Source: JAFAGX01 sp035623255 (GTDB lineage Bacteria > Acidobacteriota > Terriglobia > Terriglobales > Acidobacteriaceae). From it: a DNA stretch of 53,787 nucleotides. Below the pieces are notes generated by a model. The model worked only from the letters and a program-made list of their open reading frames with translations, made no database searches and had not been told where the DNA came from. Position numbers and translations under genes: made by a program. The DNA is taken from positions 1 through 53,787 of the forward strand of contig DASPTU010000046.1 in NCBI GenBank assembly GCA_035623255.1, given 5' to 3'. Below, one piece after another: positions 1 through 8,031 of this stretch (positions are counted from its first letter, which is position 1; the number at the start of each line of letters is the position of its first letter).

Positions 1-639
1 GAATTCAATCGGGTCGTCGAGCGGAACCCGGCCTATGCGACAGGCCACCTTATTTACGGAGATCTTCTTACCGCGATGGGACGTTTCAAAGAAGGGATGG
101 CAGAGACAGAAAAGGCTCAGGAGCTCGACCCACTATCGATGATCATCAATGCTGGGGTTGGATGGTGCTTCTACTTCGCGCGCCAGTACGATAAAGCAAT
201 CGAACAGTTGCGAAAAACTCTTGAGATGGATCAACACTTCGTGCCGGGGCACGCCTGGCTCGGGGGAGCCTACTTGCAGCAGGGCCTTTTTTCGGAAGGC
301 ATCACCGAGCTCCGGGCAGCGAGTGAGATTTCTGGAGGAAGCCATCTTTACATTGCACTCCTGGCACACGCCTATGGTGTAGCAGGGGATAAAGCGCAAG
401 CACAGAAAATCCTTGGCCAACTCAAAGACCAGTCAGCGAGATCATATGTTTCGTCCTACAGCATCGGAGAGGTCTGTCTAGGTTTAGGTGATCGGAATCA
501 GGCCCTTGATTGGCTCGAAAAGGCATACGAGGAACGGGCCAGGGCGCTGGTCATGCTCAAGGTCGAGCCGAAAGTTGATCCCTTGCGCTCTGATCCAAGA
601 TTCCAGGACCTGATCTGCCGAATGAACTTCCCACCGTGA
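1..639 (+). CDS. TPR-repeat protein, C-terminal part (5' end outside window)
   Basis: The frame is open from the first base, so this is the C-terminal part of a larger protein cut by the window edge; the ATG at 76 is internal. The visible 212 residues form helical repeats of the tetratricopeptide type, with recurring alanine/glycine/leucine helix-pair spacing (for example AIEQLRKTLEMDQ and GITELRAASEIS). The end, with DPRFQDLICRMNFPP, resembles the C-terminus of acidobacterial proteins that join an N-terminal Ser/Thr kinase or winged-helix domain to TPRs, but that N-terminal part is not visible. TPRs mediate protein-protein contacts; no enzyme activity can be assigned. It lies on the opposite strand to, and convergent with, the kinase gene at 1377-3995. 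Confidence 0.8.
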   Translation, partial: EFNRVVERNPAYATGHLIYGDLLTAMGRFKEGMAETEKAQELDPLSMIINAGVGWCFYFARQYDKAIEQLRKTLEMDQHFVPGHAWLGGAYLQQGLFSEGITELRAASEISGGSHLYIALLAHAYGVAGDKAQAQKILGQLKDQSARSYVSSYSIGEVCLGLGDRNQALDWLEKAYEERARALVMLKVEPKVDPLRSDPRFQDLICRMNFPP

Positions 640-650
640 TGTAGTGCGAA

Positions 651-1256
651 ATGGTCTGGCCCGGAAGTACCGAGCAAGAACGGGAACTGCTCGCCGCGAA
701 GCTTGTCGGTCGGTGGCGTAGCGGTGCACCGTTAACGCTGGCCCCGGAAGTCGACAACCCTGCACTGAGCGCGGACCCGCACCGGAACAACGACTTCAAT
801 TATTCCAACGATCCGCGTGGCCGGCAGGCTCCGTTCGGATGCCATATTCGGCGCATGAACCCGCGCGACACAAAACTTACCCGGTTGACTGACGTCAATC
901 TGCATCGCGTAATCAGGCGCGGCACTACGTATGGGCCACCGTACGACAAGAACGCCCTTTCCGAAGCAGATGACCAGGTGCCGCGCGGGGCCTACTTCCT
1001 GTTCATTAGCGCCAAGGCGATGGACACCATCGAATTCCTACAACAAGAATAGATCAATGACGGCAATTTCATCGGGATCGGTGGCGAGCGTGACCCAATC
1101 ATCGGGCGGCAGGAAGAAGGAGCGAACTTCACTATTCCAAGATATCCGGTCAGACGACTCGTACACGGGATCGAGACGTTCAACGTGCTCCGGGGCGGCG
1201 AGTACTTCTTGATGCCGAGTCTATCCGCCCTGAGATGGTTAGGGGAGCTCAGATGA
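651..1256 (+). pseudogene. DyP-type peroxidase remnant, C-terminal half, with internal amber stop
   Basis: Reading 651-1256 in one frame gives about 200 residues that match the C-terminal half of dye-decolorizing haem peroxidases: a GRWRSGAPL segment, GCHIRRMNPRD (the conserved HIR-type block that in this family carries the proximal haem histidine), an HRVIRRGTTYG-like block, and FLQQE followed by INDGNFIGIGGERDP. The frame is broken only by TAG at 1050-1052, where family members have tryptophan (QQEW), so TGG to TAG is the likely lesion. The N-terminal half, about 200 or more residues with the GxxDG motif, is absent, and a stop at 642-644 in the same frame rules out a longer start. This is a dead, 5'-truncated copy. 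The family assignment is from motif recognition. Confidence 0.75.
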
Positions 1257-1334
1257 CGAGAGCGAGGCCACCGGAAGGAACGAGCCACCGCCCGCCTGAA
1301 ATTTGCTCGGTGGTGTTGATATTCCAACGGTGTA

Positions 1335-1354
1335 TGTCGGTGGAGCAACCGACA
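1335..1354. other. Short inverted repeat downstream of the kinase gene
   Basis: TGTCGGT and ACCGACA form a perfect 7-bp stem around a 6-nt loop, in the 120-bp gap between the peroxidase remnant and the 3' end of the minus-strand kinase. No T-run follows on either strand, so a Rho-independent terminator is not demonstrated. Confidence 0.3.
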
Positions 1355-1376
1355 CTCCAGGTCGATGAGTGAGGAA

Positions 1377-3995
1377 TTATGGCGCTTCGAAGTCGAGGGC
1401 GTACACTTCCTGGCTGCCTGTGTCGCGCATAAGTAAGGGTGAACCATCGGGCGTCAACCCCATCCAGGATAGCCAAGCCTCCACAACGCGACGGAAGTTT
1501 TGCAGGTCAGCGACTTGTTCAATCTTGTCACTTGCAACTTGTGCACGGTACACTGCCTGCTCTCTGCTAAACCCGGTATCAAAATAAACGTATTTACTGT
1601 CGGCGGACCACTGGAAAAAGCCTACGTTCTGACTAGCAAGTTCAGACCACTTCCCGGCGGCGAACTCATAAAGCCGGAGTTTCTGCCCATCTTGAGTAAC
1701 GGCCGCAAGATATTCTCCATCTGGCGAACATTGTGCGCGGAATAGACCTTCGGAAGACGGAATAACTGTAGTTCTGGATGTCTCGACATCGACGACATCG
1801 ATTGTCTTTCTTATGACGCTTATCGAGTTGCCTTTGCCGCACCATTCCACGGCCCCTGTTTCTATGCCAAGGTTGCGGGAGCTCCCACCGTCAGCGGGAA
1901 TGACATATACCCGCAGACCTTTACCTGGGTCCCACCCAACGTAGGCAATCTGTTTTCCGTCGGCAGACAGAGTAGGAGAACCCGCTCCGAGTGAGGACTG
2001 CGTGAGTTGTAGTTTTTCACTGCCGTCAATGCGGCTGCGCCAGATCTCTCCTTCCGGATAAGAGGCGTATACCAACCACTGACCATCCCTGGAAAAGCTG
2101 ACCTGGCCTGCAGAAATGCCACCCAGGTAAGGCACGAATTGATGCGACTTTATGTCAAAGCGGACGAGTTCGGCGCGGGGCTGCACGCCGACCACGAAAA
2201 TTCTCTTTCCGTCCAGACTGGGTTGGGGCACCAGGTAGCTGAGCGGTCCCGCGGTCAGTTGAATCGGTTGGCGATTGACTTTGTGAAAGAAGTCAGCCTT
2301 CTCGCGCATCGCCCATATATCCGACCGACTACCGCGATTGGCTTGAAACAGATAGTACTTGCCATCTGGAGTCCAGGTGCCTTGCAAGGGATTTATAGCA
2401 TCCTGCCACCCCGGAAGCACATCGTGGAGGTGGCTTCCGTCTGCCGACACCTCAAAGATTGCATTCCATGAGTAATTTCCGGCGCTCACACGAAGGCTGC
2501 GATTGTCAGGGGACCAGCGAAGCCACCAGGACGTTGCATAGGAATCCGGTAAATCTACGAAATTGCGCGACTGGCCGCTTTGGGCCACCTCGATCAGGTG
2601 GTTTTGGTGGGCCACCAACTGGTTACCATTTGGCATCCACACCCCATCTTCACCTGGAACCTGAGCGAACCGTCTTGGACTACCGCCGATTATTGGCAAC
2701 ACCCAAAGCGGCTGCTCGATTTCCACACCCGTAAAGCTTCCCACCACGAGTTCTGTTTTGTCGGGAGAGATGTTGTTCAGAGAAACATTGGCAAAAGGCG
2801 TGTTCATGAGTGCCGTGTCACCACCTGAAACCGCGACTTGAGCGATTACGTAACGCCCATTCACCGCCTCCTGTATATAGAGTCTCGCGCCGTCGGTAAG
2901 AACAACCGGCGAGACTGCTCCGAACACATTTTTCACCTGGCCATCATGGGTGATTTGGGTAAATCCCGTGACGCGCGGCGGGGGAAGCTTGGGCCGGAAG
3001 AGATAAGCCAAAGCAAGGATTCCGGCCAGCGCCAAAAGAGAAAGTGTCAGCTTTCGCTTCCACGAAGATTGCTGTACAGCTATATCTCGTGGAATTGGCG
3101 TGGCAACCGAAGCCGGCCTCGACTTGCCGGACTCGATAGCGCGTTTCAGCCGCTTGAGGTCCACAACCATGTCAGAAGCACTCTGGTAGCGGAGCTTGCG
3201 ATCCTTCTCCAACGCCTTGTTAATAATCGGTTCCATTTGGTCGGGCAACTGAGGATTCACCCGCACGACCGAAACCGGCTCCTTGTGCAGGATGCCGTCA
3301 AATACCATAGCCGAAGTGTTGCCCGCGAAGGCCGGACGCGCAGTGGCCATCTCGTAGAGAACCGCACCGAAGGAAAACAGGTCGGTGCGGGCGTCAAGAT
3401 CCTCCCCCGATGCCTGTTCTGGCGACATGTAGGCAACTGTCCCCATGGCAGTGCCTGGACTAGTCAAATGGACCTCATTCATCACCGTCGGCGCCACACC
3501 GAGAGAAGCAGGCGAGTGCTGGTCCGTGGCCACTTTGGCCAGGCCGAAGTCGAGAATCTTGGGGGTGCCGCGTTTGGTGATAAAGATGTTGGCAGGCTTG
3601 ATGTCGCGATGGATGATGCCTCGTGCGTGAGCGGCCTCCAGCCCTTCGGCGATCCCTACAGCCGCCTCCAACTGGTCGTCGATAGCTAGCGGTTTGCCTG
3701 CGATGCGATCCCGCAGCGTGACACCTTCGAGGAGCTCCATCACAATAAAATAATGACCCTCCTGTTGCCCGATGTCGTGAATAGTGCAGATGTTTGGATG
3801 GTTCAGTGCAGAAGCAGCGCGCGCTTCTCTCTGAAAACGCTCAAGTGCCTCTTGGTTGGAACTGAACTCGGGAGGCAGGAATTTGAGTGCGACCCGACGA
3901 CCCAAGGTAACGTCTTCCGCCTCATAGACCACACCCATGCCGCCGCTGCCTAGCTTCCGTAGCACGCGGTAATGCGAGATGGTCTGTCCGATCAT
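1377..3995 (-). CDS. Membrane-anchored Ser/Thr protein kinase with TolB/PD40-type beta-propeller sensor
   Basis: This 872-residue protein has an N-terminal Hanks-type kinase domain (about 8-285). It shows the glycine loop GSGGMG (17-22), the ATP-binding lysine in VALK (38), HRDIKPAN (129-136), DFG (149-151) and a SPE substrate-clamp motif, so the catalytic residues are intact. A single transmembrane helix follows at about 316-333. The rest (about 340-872) consists of repeats of the PD40/TolB propeller kind (WSPDNRS, SRDGQWLVYAS, SADGKQIAYVGW), placed outside the membrane. The layout is that of bacterial PknB-like receptor kinases common in Acidobacteriota: an external propeller senses an unknown ligand and the cytoplasmic kinase phosphorylates proteins on Ser/Thr. 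The ATG at 3995 is immediately followed by the kinase fold. The substrate is unknown. Confidence 0.93.
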   Translation of the reverse strand: MIGQTISHYRVLRKLGSGGMGVVYEAEDVTLGRRVALKFLPPEFSSNQEALERFQREARAASALNHPNICTIHDIGQQEGHYFIVMELLEGVTLRDRIAGKPLAIDDQLEAAVGIAEGLEAAHARGIIHRDIKPANIFITKRGTPKILDFGLAKVATDQHSPASLGVAPTVMNEVHLTSPGTAMGTVAYMSPEQASGEDLDARTDLFSFGAVLYEMATARPAFAGNTSAMVFDGILHKEPVSVVRVNPQLPDQMEPIINKALEKDRKLRYQSASDMVVDLKRLKRAIESGKSRPASVATPIPRDIAVQQSSWKRKLTLSLLALAGILALAYLFRPKLPPPRVTGFTQITHDGQVKNVFGAVSPVVLTDGARLYIQEAVNGRYVIAQVAVSGGDTALMNTPFANVSLNNISPDKTELVVGSFTGVEIEQPLWVLPIIGGSPRRFAQVPGEDGVWMPNGNQLVAHQNHLIEVAQSGQSRNFVDLPDSYATSWWLRWSPDNRSLRVSAGNYSWNAIFEVSADGSHLHDVLPGWQDAINPLQGTWTPDGKYYLFQANRGSRSDIWAMREKADFFHKVNRQPIQLTAGPLSYLVPQPSLDGKRIFVVGVQPRAELVRFDIKSHQFVPYLGGISAGQVSFSRDGQWLVYASYPEGEIWRSRIDGSEKLQLTQSSLGAGSPTLSADGKQIAYVGWDPGKGLRVYVIPADGGSSRNLGIETGAVEWCGKGNSISVIRKTIDVVDVETSRTTVIPSSEGLFRAQCSPDGEYLAAVTQDGQKLRLYEFAAGKWSELASQNVGFFQWSADSKYVYFDTGFSREQAVYRAQVASDKIEQVADLQNFRRVVEAWLSWMGLTPDGSPLLMRDTGSQEVYALDFEAP

Positions 3996-4247
3996 TGCGC
4001 AAATCTTACGTGCGGGGAAAGATCAAGTCAACGAAAGGAGAGGGGTTGCGGGCGAGTGAGGTTGCTAGCGAAAAATCTCTGTTACCCGTGCTTTGCCACC
4101 GACGCAGGGTAAACTTAGGTGACAGGAATCATAGGAGCAGTGGTGCAGACGCAGAAAATCGCGGTGGCATGAAGTCGTAGAGATTTGGCAATTTTCGGCA
4201 GAAGAAATGTGGTCGGAAGTGTCCTCTTCGATGTCGTCGCTCCTCTA

Positions 4248-4874
4248 TCACCGATGAGTGGCGTTGATGGTCGCGGTTGCGCACTTTACCTTGAAATCCG
4301 AGTAAGGACCCCAAGCGAAAGTTACCGATGCGTGTTCAATCTTCAGACCAGACCGGAATGCACTTCCCGGCTCCCCACGATCATCCATAATAAGCTGTGG
4401 TCCCTGCCACCGCCCGTAGAGATTGAAGAAGCCCCTGCGTTGGCCAACGTCGAAGATCTTGGGTTCGAGCAGGCGAAAGTCCATGACGCTTCCCACGGTG
4501 CTGCTCCAGCCACCATAAATGGTGCCGCTCAGCTTCAAGTGTTGCGTCACACCCGGGGAGCTGCACAGCCAGCCGGAGCCTTGCACTCCCCCTGTCGGAC
4601 GCAAGCTGTCGAGATGAAGCCGGGAGAAATGGGCCGACGGAAAGAAAGAGATGTAGAGAGGATATGTTCCGTTTTTAGTAGCCAGCGTGCCGTATCCGGA
4701 CCAGTACAAAAGCGGTGTCCAGCGCCCACCGATATGAAAAGCCCAAGGATTCGTTACGGAGGCGGCGCCGTAAACCATGGCCACGCAAAGCACCAGTACT
4801 GCGAAAAGCGACGCCAGACCGCCCCGCCGCCGCATTTGCATGCGCAGAGTATATCCCGACCTGTGATTCTTCAC
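4248..4874 (-). CDS. Hypothetical protein with an N-terminal membrane anchor
   Basis: This 208-residue protein has one hydrophobic helix near the N-terminus (LASLFAVLVLCVAMVYGAA), probably a membrane anchor or uncleaved signal. A beta-rich domain of about 165 residues follows, with aromatic motifs such as WAFHIGGRW and YWSGYGTL. I cannot name a family. The longest frame starts at GTG 4874 without a good ribosome site. In-frame ATGs at 4841 and 4835 are alternatives, and a TATACT hexamer (complement of 4846-4851) just upstream would suit a very short leader. The opposite-strand frame over the same bases is judged a shadow because this one gives a sensible membrane-protein profile. It stands alone upstream of the kinase gene. 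Confidence 0.6.
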   Translation of the reverse strand: MKNHRSGYTLRMQMRRRGGLASLFAVLVLCVAMVYGAASVTNPWAFHIGGRWTPLLYWSGYGTLATKNGTYPLYISFFPSAHFSRLHLDSLRPTGGVQGSGWLCSSPGVTQHLKLSGTIYGGWSSTVGSVMDFRLLEPKIFDVGQRRGFFNLYGRWQGPQLIMDDRGEPGSAFRSGLKIEHASVTFAWGPYSDFKVKCATATINATHR

Positions 4875-4937
4875 TATGGCGGAGTTTGGCCGTTTGATTA
4901 GTGATCAGATACCAACTGGAAGACCTCTCTGAAACTG

Positions 4938-5498
4938 CTAGACCTTCACCTGCACGTTAGCGCGATCAGCATCCAGCGCGGTGAACATGGACGCTGGAGA
5001 GAAGCCAAGTAGTCCGGCAAAAAGACTGCGGGGAAAGGTGGATTGCACGGTGTTGTATTTCGTTACTTCATCGTTGTAGAACTGGCGCGCAAATGCGATG
5101 CGGTTCTCGGTCGACGTCAGTTGTTCCTGCAGAAGCTGAACGCTTTCGACGGCGCGCAATTGTGGATAGTTCTCGACCCTTGCGAAGAGTTGACCCAGCG
5201 CGGTTGTAAGCACAGATTCGGCCGCCGACCGCTGTTGTACGTCGCCCCCGGCGGCTATTGCCTGGGAACGCGCTTGGGTTACAGCCTCAAACACCGAACG
5301 CTCGTGCTGCATGTAACCGCGCACGCTTTCAACCAGATTCGGAATCAGATCGTGGCGGCGCTTCAATTGCAGATCAATTTCCGCCCAGCCATTGCGAACC
5401 CGGTTTCGTAACGCGACCAAGCCGTTGAACGCAGCGATGATCCACAACAGAGCCGCAACTGCAACTGCGAGCGCAACTAGCCCCGGTGAAACCTCCAT
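4938..5498 (-). CDS. lemA: LemA family protein
   Basis: This 186-residue protein has an N-terminal transmembrane helix (about 6-28) and then the LemA helical domain: a NxVRNGWAEIDLQLKRRHDLIPNLVESV-like block at about 32-60 and an ENRIAFARQFYNDEVTKYN-like block near 130-150, both typical of the family. LemA proteins are small membrane-anchored helical-bundle proteins of poorly known function, often encoded beside M48 peptidases or TPM-domain proteins. Here the gene follows the M48-like gene with a 12-bp gap on the same strand, so the two are almost certainly co-transcribed. The length is normal for the family. Confidence 0.93.
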   Translation of the reverse strand: MEVSPGLVALAVAVAALLWIIAAFNGLVALRNRVRNGWAEIDLQLKRRHDLIPNLVESVRGYMQHERSVFEAVTQARSQAIAAGGDVQQRSAAESVLTTALGQLFARVENYPQLRAVESVQLLQEQLTSTENRIAFARQFYNDEVTKYNTVQSTFPRSLFAGLLGFSPASMFTALDADRANVQVKV

Positions 5499-5510
5499 TC
5501 TTCCTCTCCG

Positions 5511-7370
5511 CTAACGGTGCGGCAACAGCATGAACACCTGGTGAATAACCGCTAGCCAAACTACAAGAAACGCTAAGCTTGCCATAGTCATGATCGCAAT
5601 GAGAAGCAAAAACAACGCGATCAGCAATAGGAATAAAGGAGCAAAGATCACCCCCAGCACGAGTAAGACGATCCATGCCTTGGATTTTGACGCAGCAAGT
5701 TCGACGTGCGCGCCCATTCGCGTCAGACGTTTCAGCCTTCGCTTCACTGAGGGATGGAAACCCAGCATGCTGACCGACGAAATGCTGGAAGCCTGATCGT
5801 CTTGTGCTTGTGTTTTGCGTTGCATGACAGCAGCCCGGGGTCCTCGCAGCCGAGCGATCGATACAGCATCCCCCTCGCGAGCGCCGAAGAAGTCATCGGG
5901 GTTCGGCATTTGCGCAGCGAACGCAGGATCAGCGGCCGCCACTGCCTGGTAGGCTGCGCGGAGACGAACTCTCGCCTGCGTATCTCCCGCCAATGCCGCG
6001 CGAAATGTGTTGGCGAATTCACCTTGCACGGGCCGAAAATCCGCCGGCGCGGCTTGCACGGTTGTTGTTCCTGTTTCCTGTTGCGAAGCCGCCCAAGCTT
6101 GAGCCAAGACTTGTTGCTGACACTTATCCGCAACGCCTGAAACCTTGTGGTCGCTGCGTTTCGGACTCACGATGAACAGGTGTGATGCCCAATCCCCGCC
6201 GGGAACTTCCTCGGGTTCCTCGTTGAGTTTCTGTAATGCGTTCGCCAGTCCGTCCGGATTCCGGGTAAGTTGTACCGCCGCGGCATCCGCAAGATACTGC
6301 CGCGTATGCCAGAGCAGCGCAATTGACGGCCCAAGCACCGCCGACGAGAAGAACCACAGCGAGAGCTTCATCGCAGTGTTGGTGAAAAAGATCGGGGAAA
6401 AAATGAAGTTGCGAATGGCACGAAGCCGCGATCTTTTCTTCCCAGCGGAATCGAAAAATTGGTCAATGTCGTCGCTATCGAGGGTGACGTTGCGCGCCAG
6501 GAGGTCTGCCACGGCAGCCGCTTCTTTCGCGCCGCTATCTTCACCTCTGACAAAGCAGTAGCGAAAGATGCGCCACAGCACACTCCGCGATCTGGGTCCA
6601 AATGGCGAGTTCACGATTGCCACGAGCAGTCCGCAGGTTTCAAAAACTGCGGTGATGCGGAACGCGATTCGCAAGTCACCGTTGCCGATCGAGGCAAGCA
6701 AATGCGCAAGTACACCTTCGAGTTCATCGCGGCTGAGATCGTCGAGCAAGCGGCGCGACACGATGACACGAGCATCAGCAGGTGAACTCCCGATCGCTGC
6801 GGCGTTGGCTCCCGGGGAATCAATCAGCATCACACGAGGCGGCGTCACGCCAGCCGCGATTGCCATCTCCTGAACCACGTCTACCAGTTGCAATTCTTTG
6901 AGCTGATTCTGATTGGGCTCTCGTGCATTGAGGGCCAGGAGCGCACCGCCAACGCCATTGCGCCGGAACAGCAGACTGACACCGAGCCACAGCGAAACTG
7001 AGAGCAAGACTCCCGGGAGCAGCATGACTGCAGCTCCGATTCCCAGGGTTTGAGGGTCAGCGGGTTTGTGCTGGAGAAGCCAATTGAGAGCAACGACTCC
7101 AAAGCGCGCAAACTCGCTGGCGAGTTGCCAAAAGTCGGGCGGCAGCGGCGAGAAATAGTTGATGATGTCCGCGCTGATCAGCAAAACTGCATAGAGCAAC
7201 GGTGTAATGATCAGGGCTAGAGGGATGCCCATGACCACGGCCGCAATCAAACATAAGAAAGAAATGCGCCAGGTCGCGCGACGATTGCGCTGCTGCGCGT
7301 CGAGAAAGCTCTCACGGTCTCGCGGCAGATAACGCTGGCCTACAACCGATGCTCGCGCGGATTCGCTCAC
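5511..7370 (-). CDS. M48-family metalloprotease-like membrane protein with ablated zinc site
   Basis: This 619-residue multi-pass protein has hydrophobic segments at about 35-70 and 108-135, a further pair around 237-255 and 336-355, and a strong C-terminal pair (about 560-610). The sequence around 213-235 (SRDELEGVLAHLLASIGNGD) aligns with the M48 block whose core is HExxH, but here the core reads HLLAS (223-227): the catalytic glutamate and second histidine are gone. The third ligand, normally Glu in the RExxAD block, is Gln (RQYLAD, 357-362). The fold is kept but proteolysis is unlikely. It is the first gene of a two-gene operon with lemA. It may be a pseudoprotease that regulates or scaffolds LemA; that role is inference. 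The start at 7370 is followed by a cytoplasmic stretch rich in Arg, as expected. Confidence 0.88.
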   Translation of the reverse strand: MSESARASVVGQRYLPRDRESFLDAQQRNRRATWRISFLCLIAAVVMGIPLALIITPLLYAVLLISADIINYFSPLPPDFWQLASEFARFGVVALNWLLQHKPADPQTLGIGAAVMLLPGVLLSVSLWLGVSLLFRRNGVGGALLALNAREPNQNQLKELQLVDVVQEMAIAAGVTPPRVMLIDSPGANAAAIGSSPADARVIVSRRLLDDLSRDELEGVLAHLLASIGNGDLRIAFRITAVFETCGLLVAIVNSPFGPRSRSVLWRIFRYCFVRGEDSGAKEAAAVADLLARNVTLDSDDIDQFFDSAGKKRSRLRAIRNFIFSPIFFTNTAMKLSLWFFSSAVLGPSIALLWHTRQYLADAAAVQLTRNPDGLANALQKLNEEPEEVPGGDWASHLFIVSPKRSDHKVSGVADKCQQQVLAQAWAASQQETGTTTVQAAPADFRPVQGEFANTFRAALAGDTQARVRLRAAYQAVAAADPAFAAQMPNPDDFFGAREGDAVSIARLRGPRAAVMQRKTQAQDDQASSISSVSMLGFHPSVKRRLKRLTRMGAHVELAASKSKAWIVLLVLGVIFAPLFLLLIALFLLLIAIMTMASLAFLVVWLAVIHQVFMLLPHR

Positions 7371-7683
7371 ACTCCCGAAGAAAGCGCCGTTTCCTCTTGC
7401 CGGCGCGGGCTAGCAGCTTAACACAGTTGCCATTGGTCTCTTCGATCCTGCTTCGTGCAATACGCCTCAGATTTGAATGACGCTCGGGCCGATCTTTGAA
7501 ACACGATCAAAGGCAACCTCCATAACTATGCAAAACATTGCACAGGGACTGATCTGGTCACTGTAGAACCTAGTGTTACGCCGCAACAACTTTGGTACAG
7601 GATTTGCTCCCACACAAAGCAGGAGTGGTGGTTAGGGAAGCAGTTCACAAGCTGCCTGATTCCACGCTCTGAGGACTAAGGTT
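7371..7683. other. Intergenic region between two divergent genes
   Basis: This stretch of 313 bp must hold promoters for the M48-like/lemA operon (minus) and for the secreted small protein (plus). I found no convincing -35/-10 pair, hairpin or operator in it. The only clear signal is the AAGG-type ribosome site just before ATG 7684. Confidence 0.5.
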
Positions 7684-8013
7684 ATGAAAACTGCCGTATT
7701 TGTAGCATGCCTTCTTTGCACTACCGCCGCGCTAGGGCAATCGATTGGTGGATCGCTCGGCTCCCCAGTGATGAGCCGCCCTTACGACATGACCACCCAT
7801 GAGCAACAGGCGACGTTCCGCCCGATGGCATCGGAGCACAGTCTCATCGACGGGGCCAGCACCATCACCGTAGCAAGTGGCGAAATACCGCTCGCGGAAG
7901 TGCCACTGCCGCCGCGGCCCGAGATACCACTGGGAGATGTTGCTCGCGCTCTGCGAAAGCAGCACGAGACCGCAAAGAAAGCGCAGTTTGTTTTTGAGCA
8001 ACAGGGAAAGTGA
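7684..8013 (+). CDS. Small secreted protein of unknown function
   Basis: This 109-residue protein opens with a classical Sec signal peptide (MKTAVFVACLLCTTAALGQ, likely cut after Ala-Leu-Gly or at the Gln-Ser boundary). The mature part is about 90 residues. A proline-rich linker, in which a PLPPRPEIPLGD-like segment stands out, precedes a short charged C-terminal helix. No family is recognised. A purine-rich ribosome site (GAGGACTAAGG) precedes the ATG. The gene is convergent with the phosphofructokinase gene, with only 4 bp between the two stop codons. Confidence 0.72.
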   Translation: MKTAVFVACLLCTTAALGQSIGGSLGSPVMSRPYDMTTHEQQATFRPMASEHSLIDGASTITVASGEIPLAEVPLPPRPEIPLGDVARALRKQHETAKKAQFVFEQQGK

Positions 8014-8031
8014 TCAGCTATTCGCTGGTCA
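8011..8031. terminator. Possible bidirectional hairpin at convergent gene ends
   Basis: TGATCAGC (8011-8018) and GCTGGTCA (8024-8031) pair over 8 bp with one G-T wobble and a 5-nt loop. The hairpin covers the stop codons of both convergent genes. There is no long T-run, so it may act as a weak terminator or 3'-end protector for either transcript. Confidence 0.35.

Noticed and set aside
2838..3689. 283-residue open frame on the plus strand inside the kinase gene
   Set aside because: It is antisense to the conserved kinase catalytic domain and has no recognisable motif.
4185..4901. 238-residue plus-strand frame over the small membrane-anchored protein
   Set aside because: No ribosome site or domain; the minus-strand frame has a membrane anchor and a sensible profile. 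Some doubt remains because neither is a known family.
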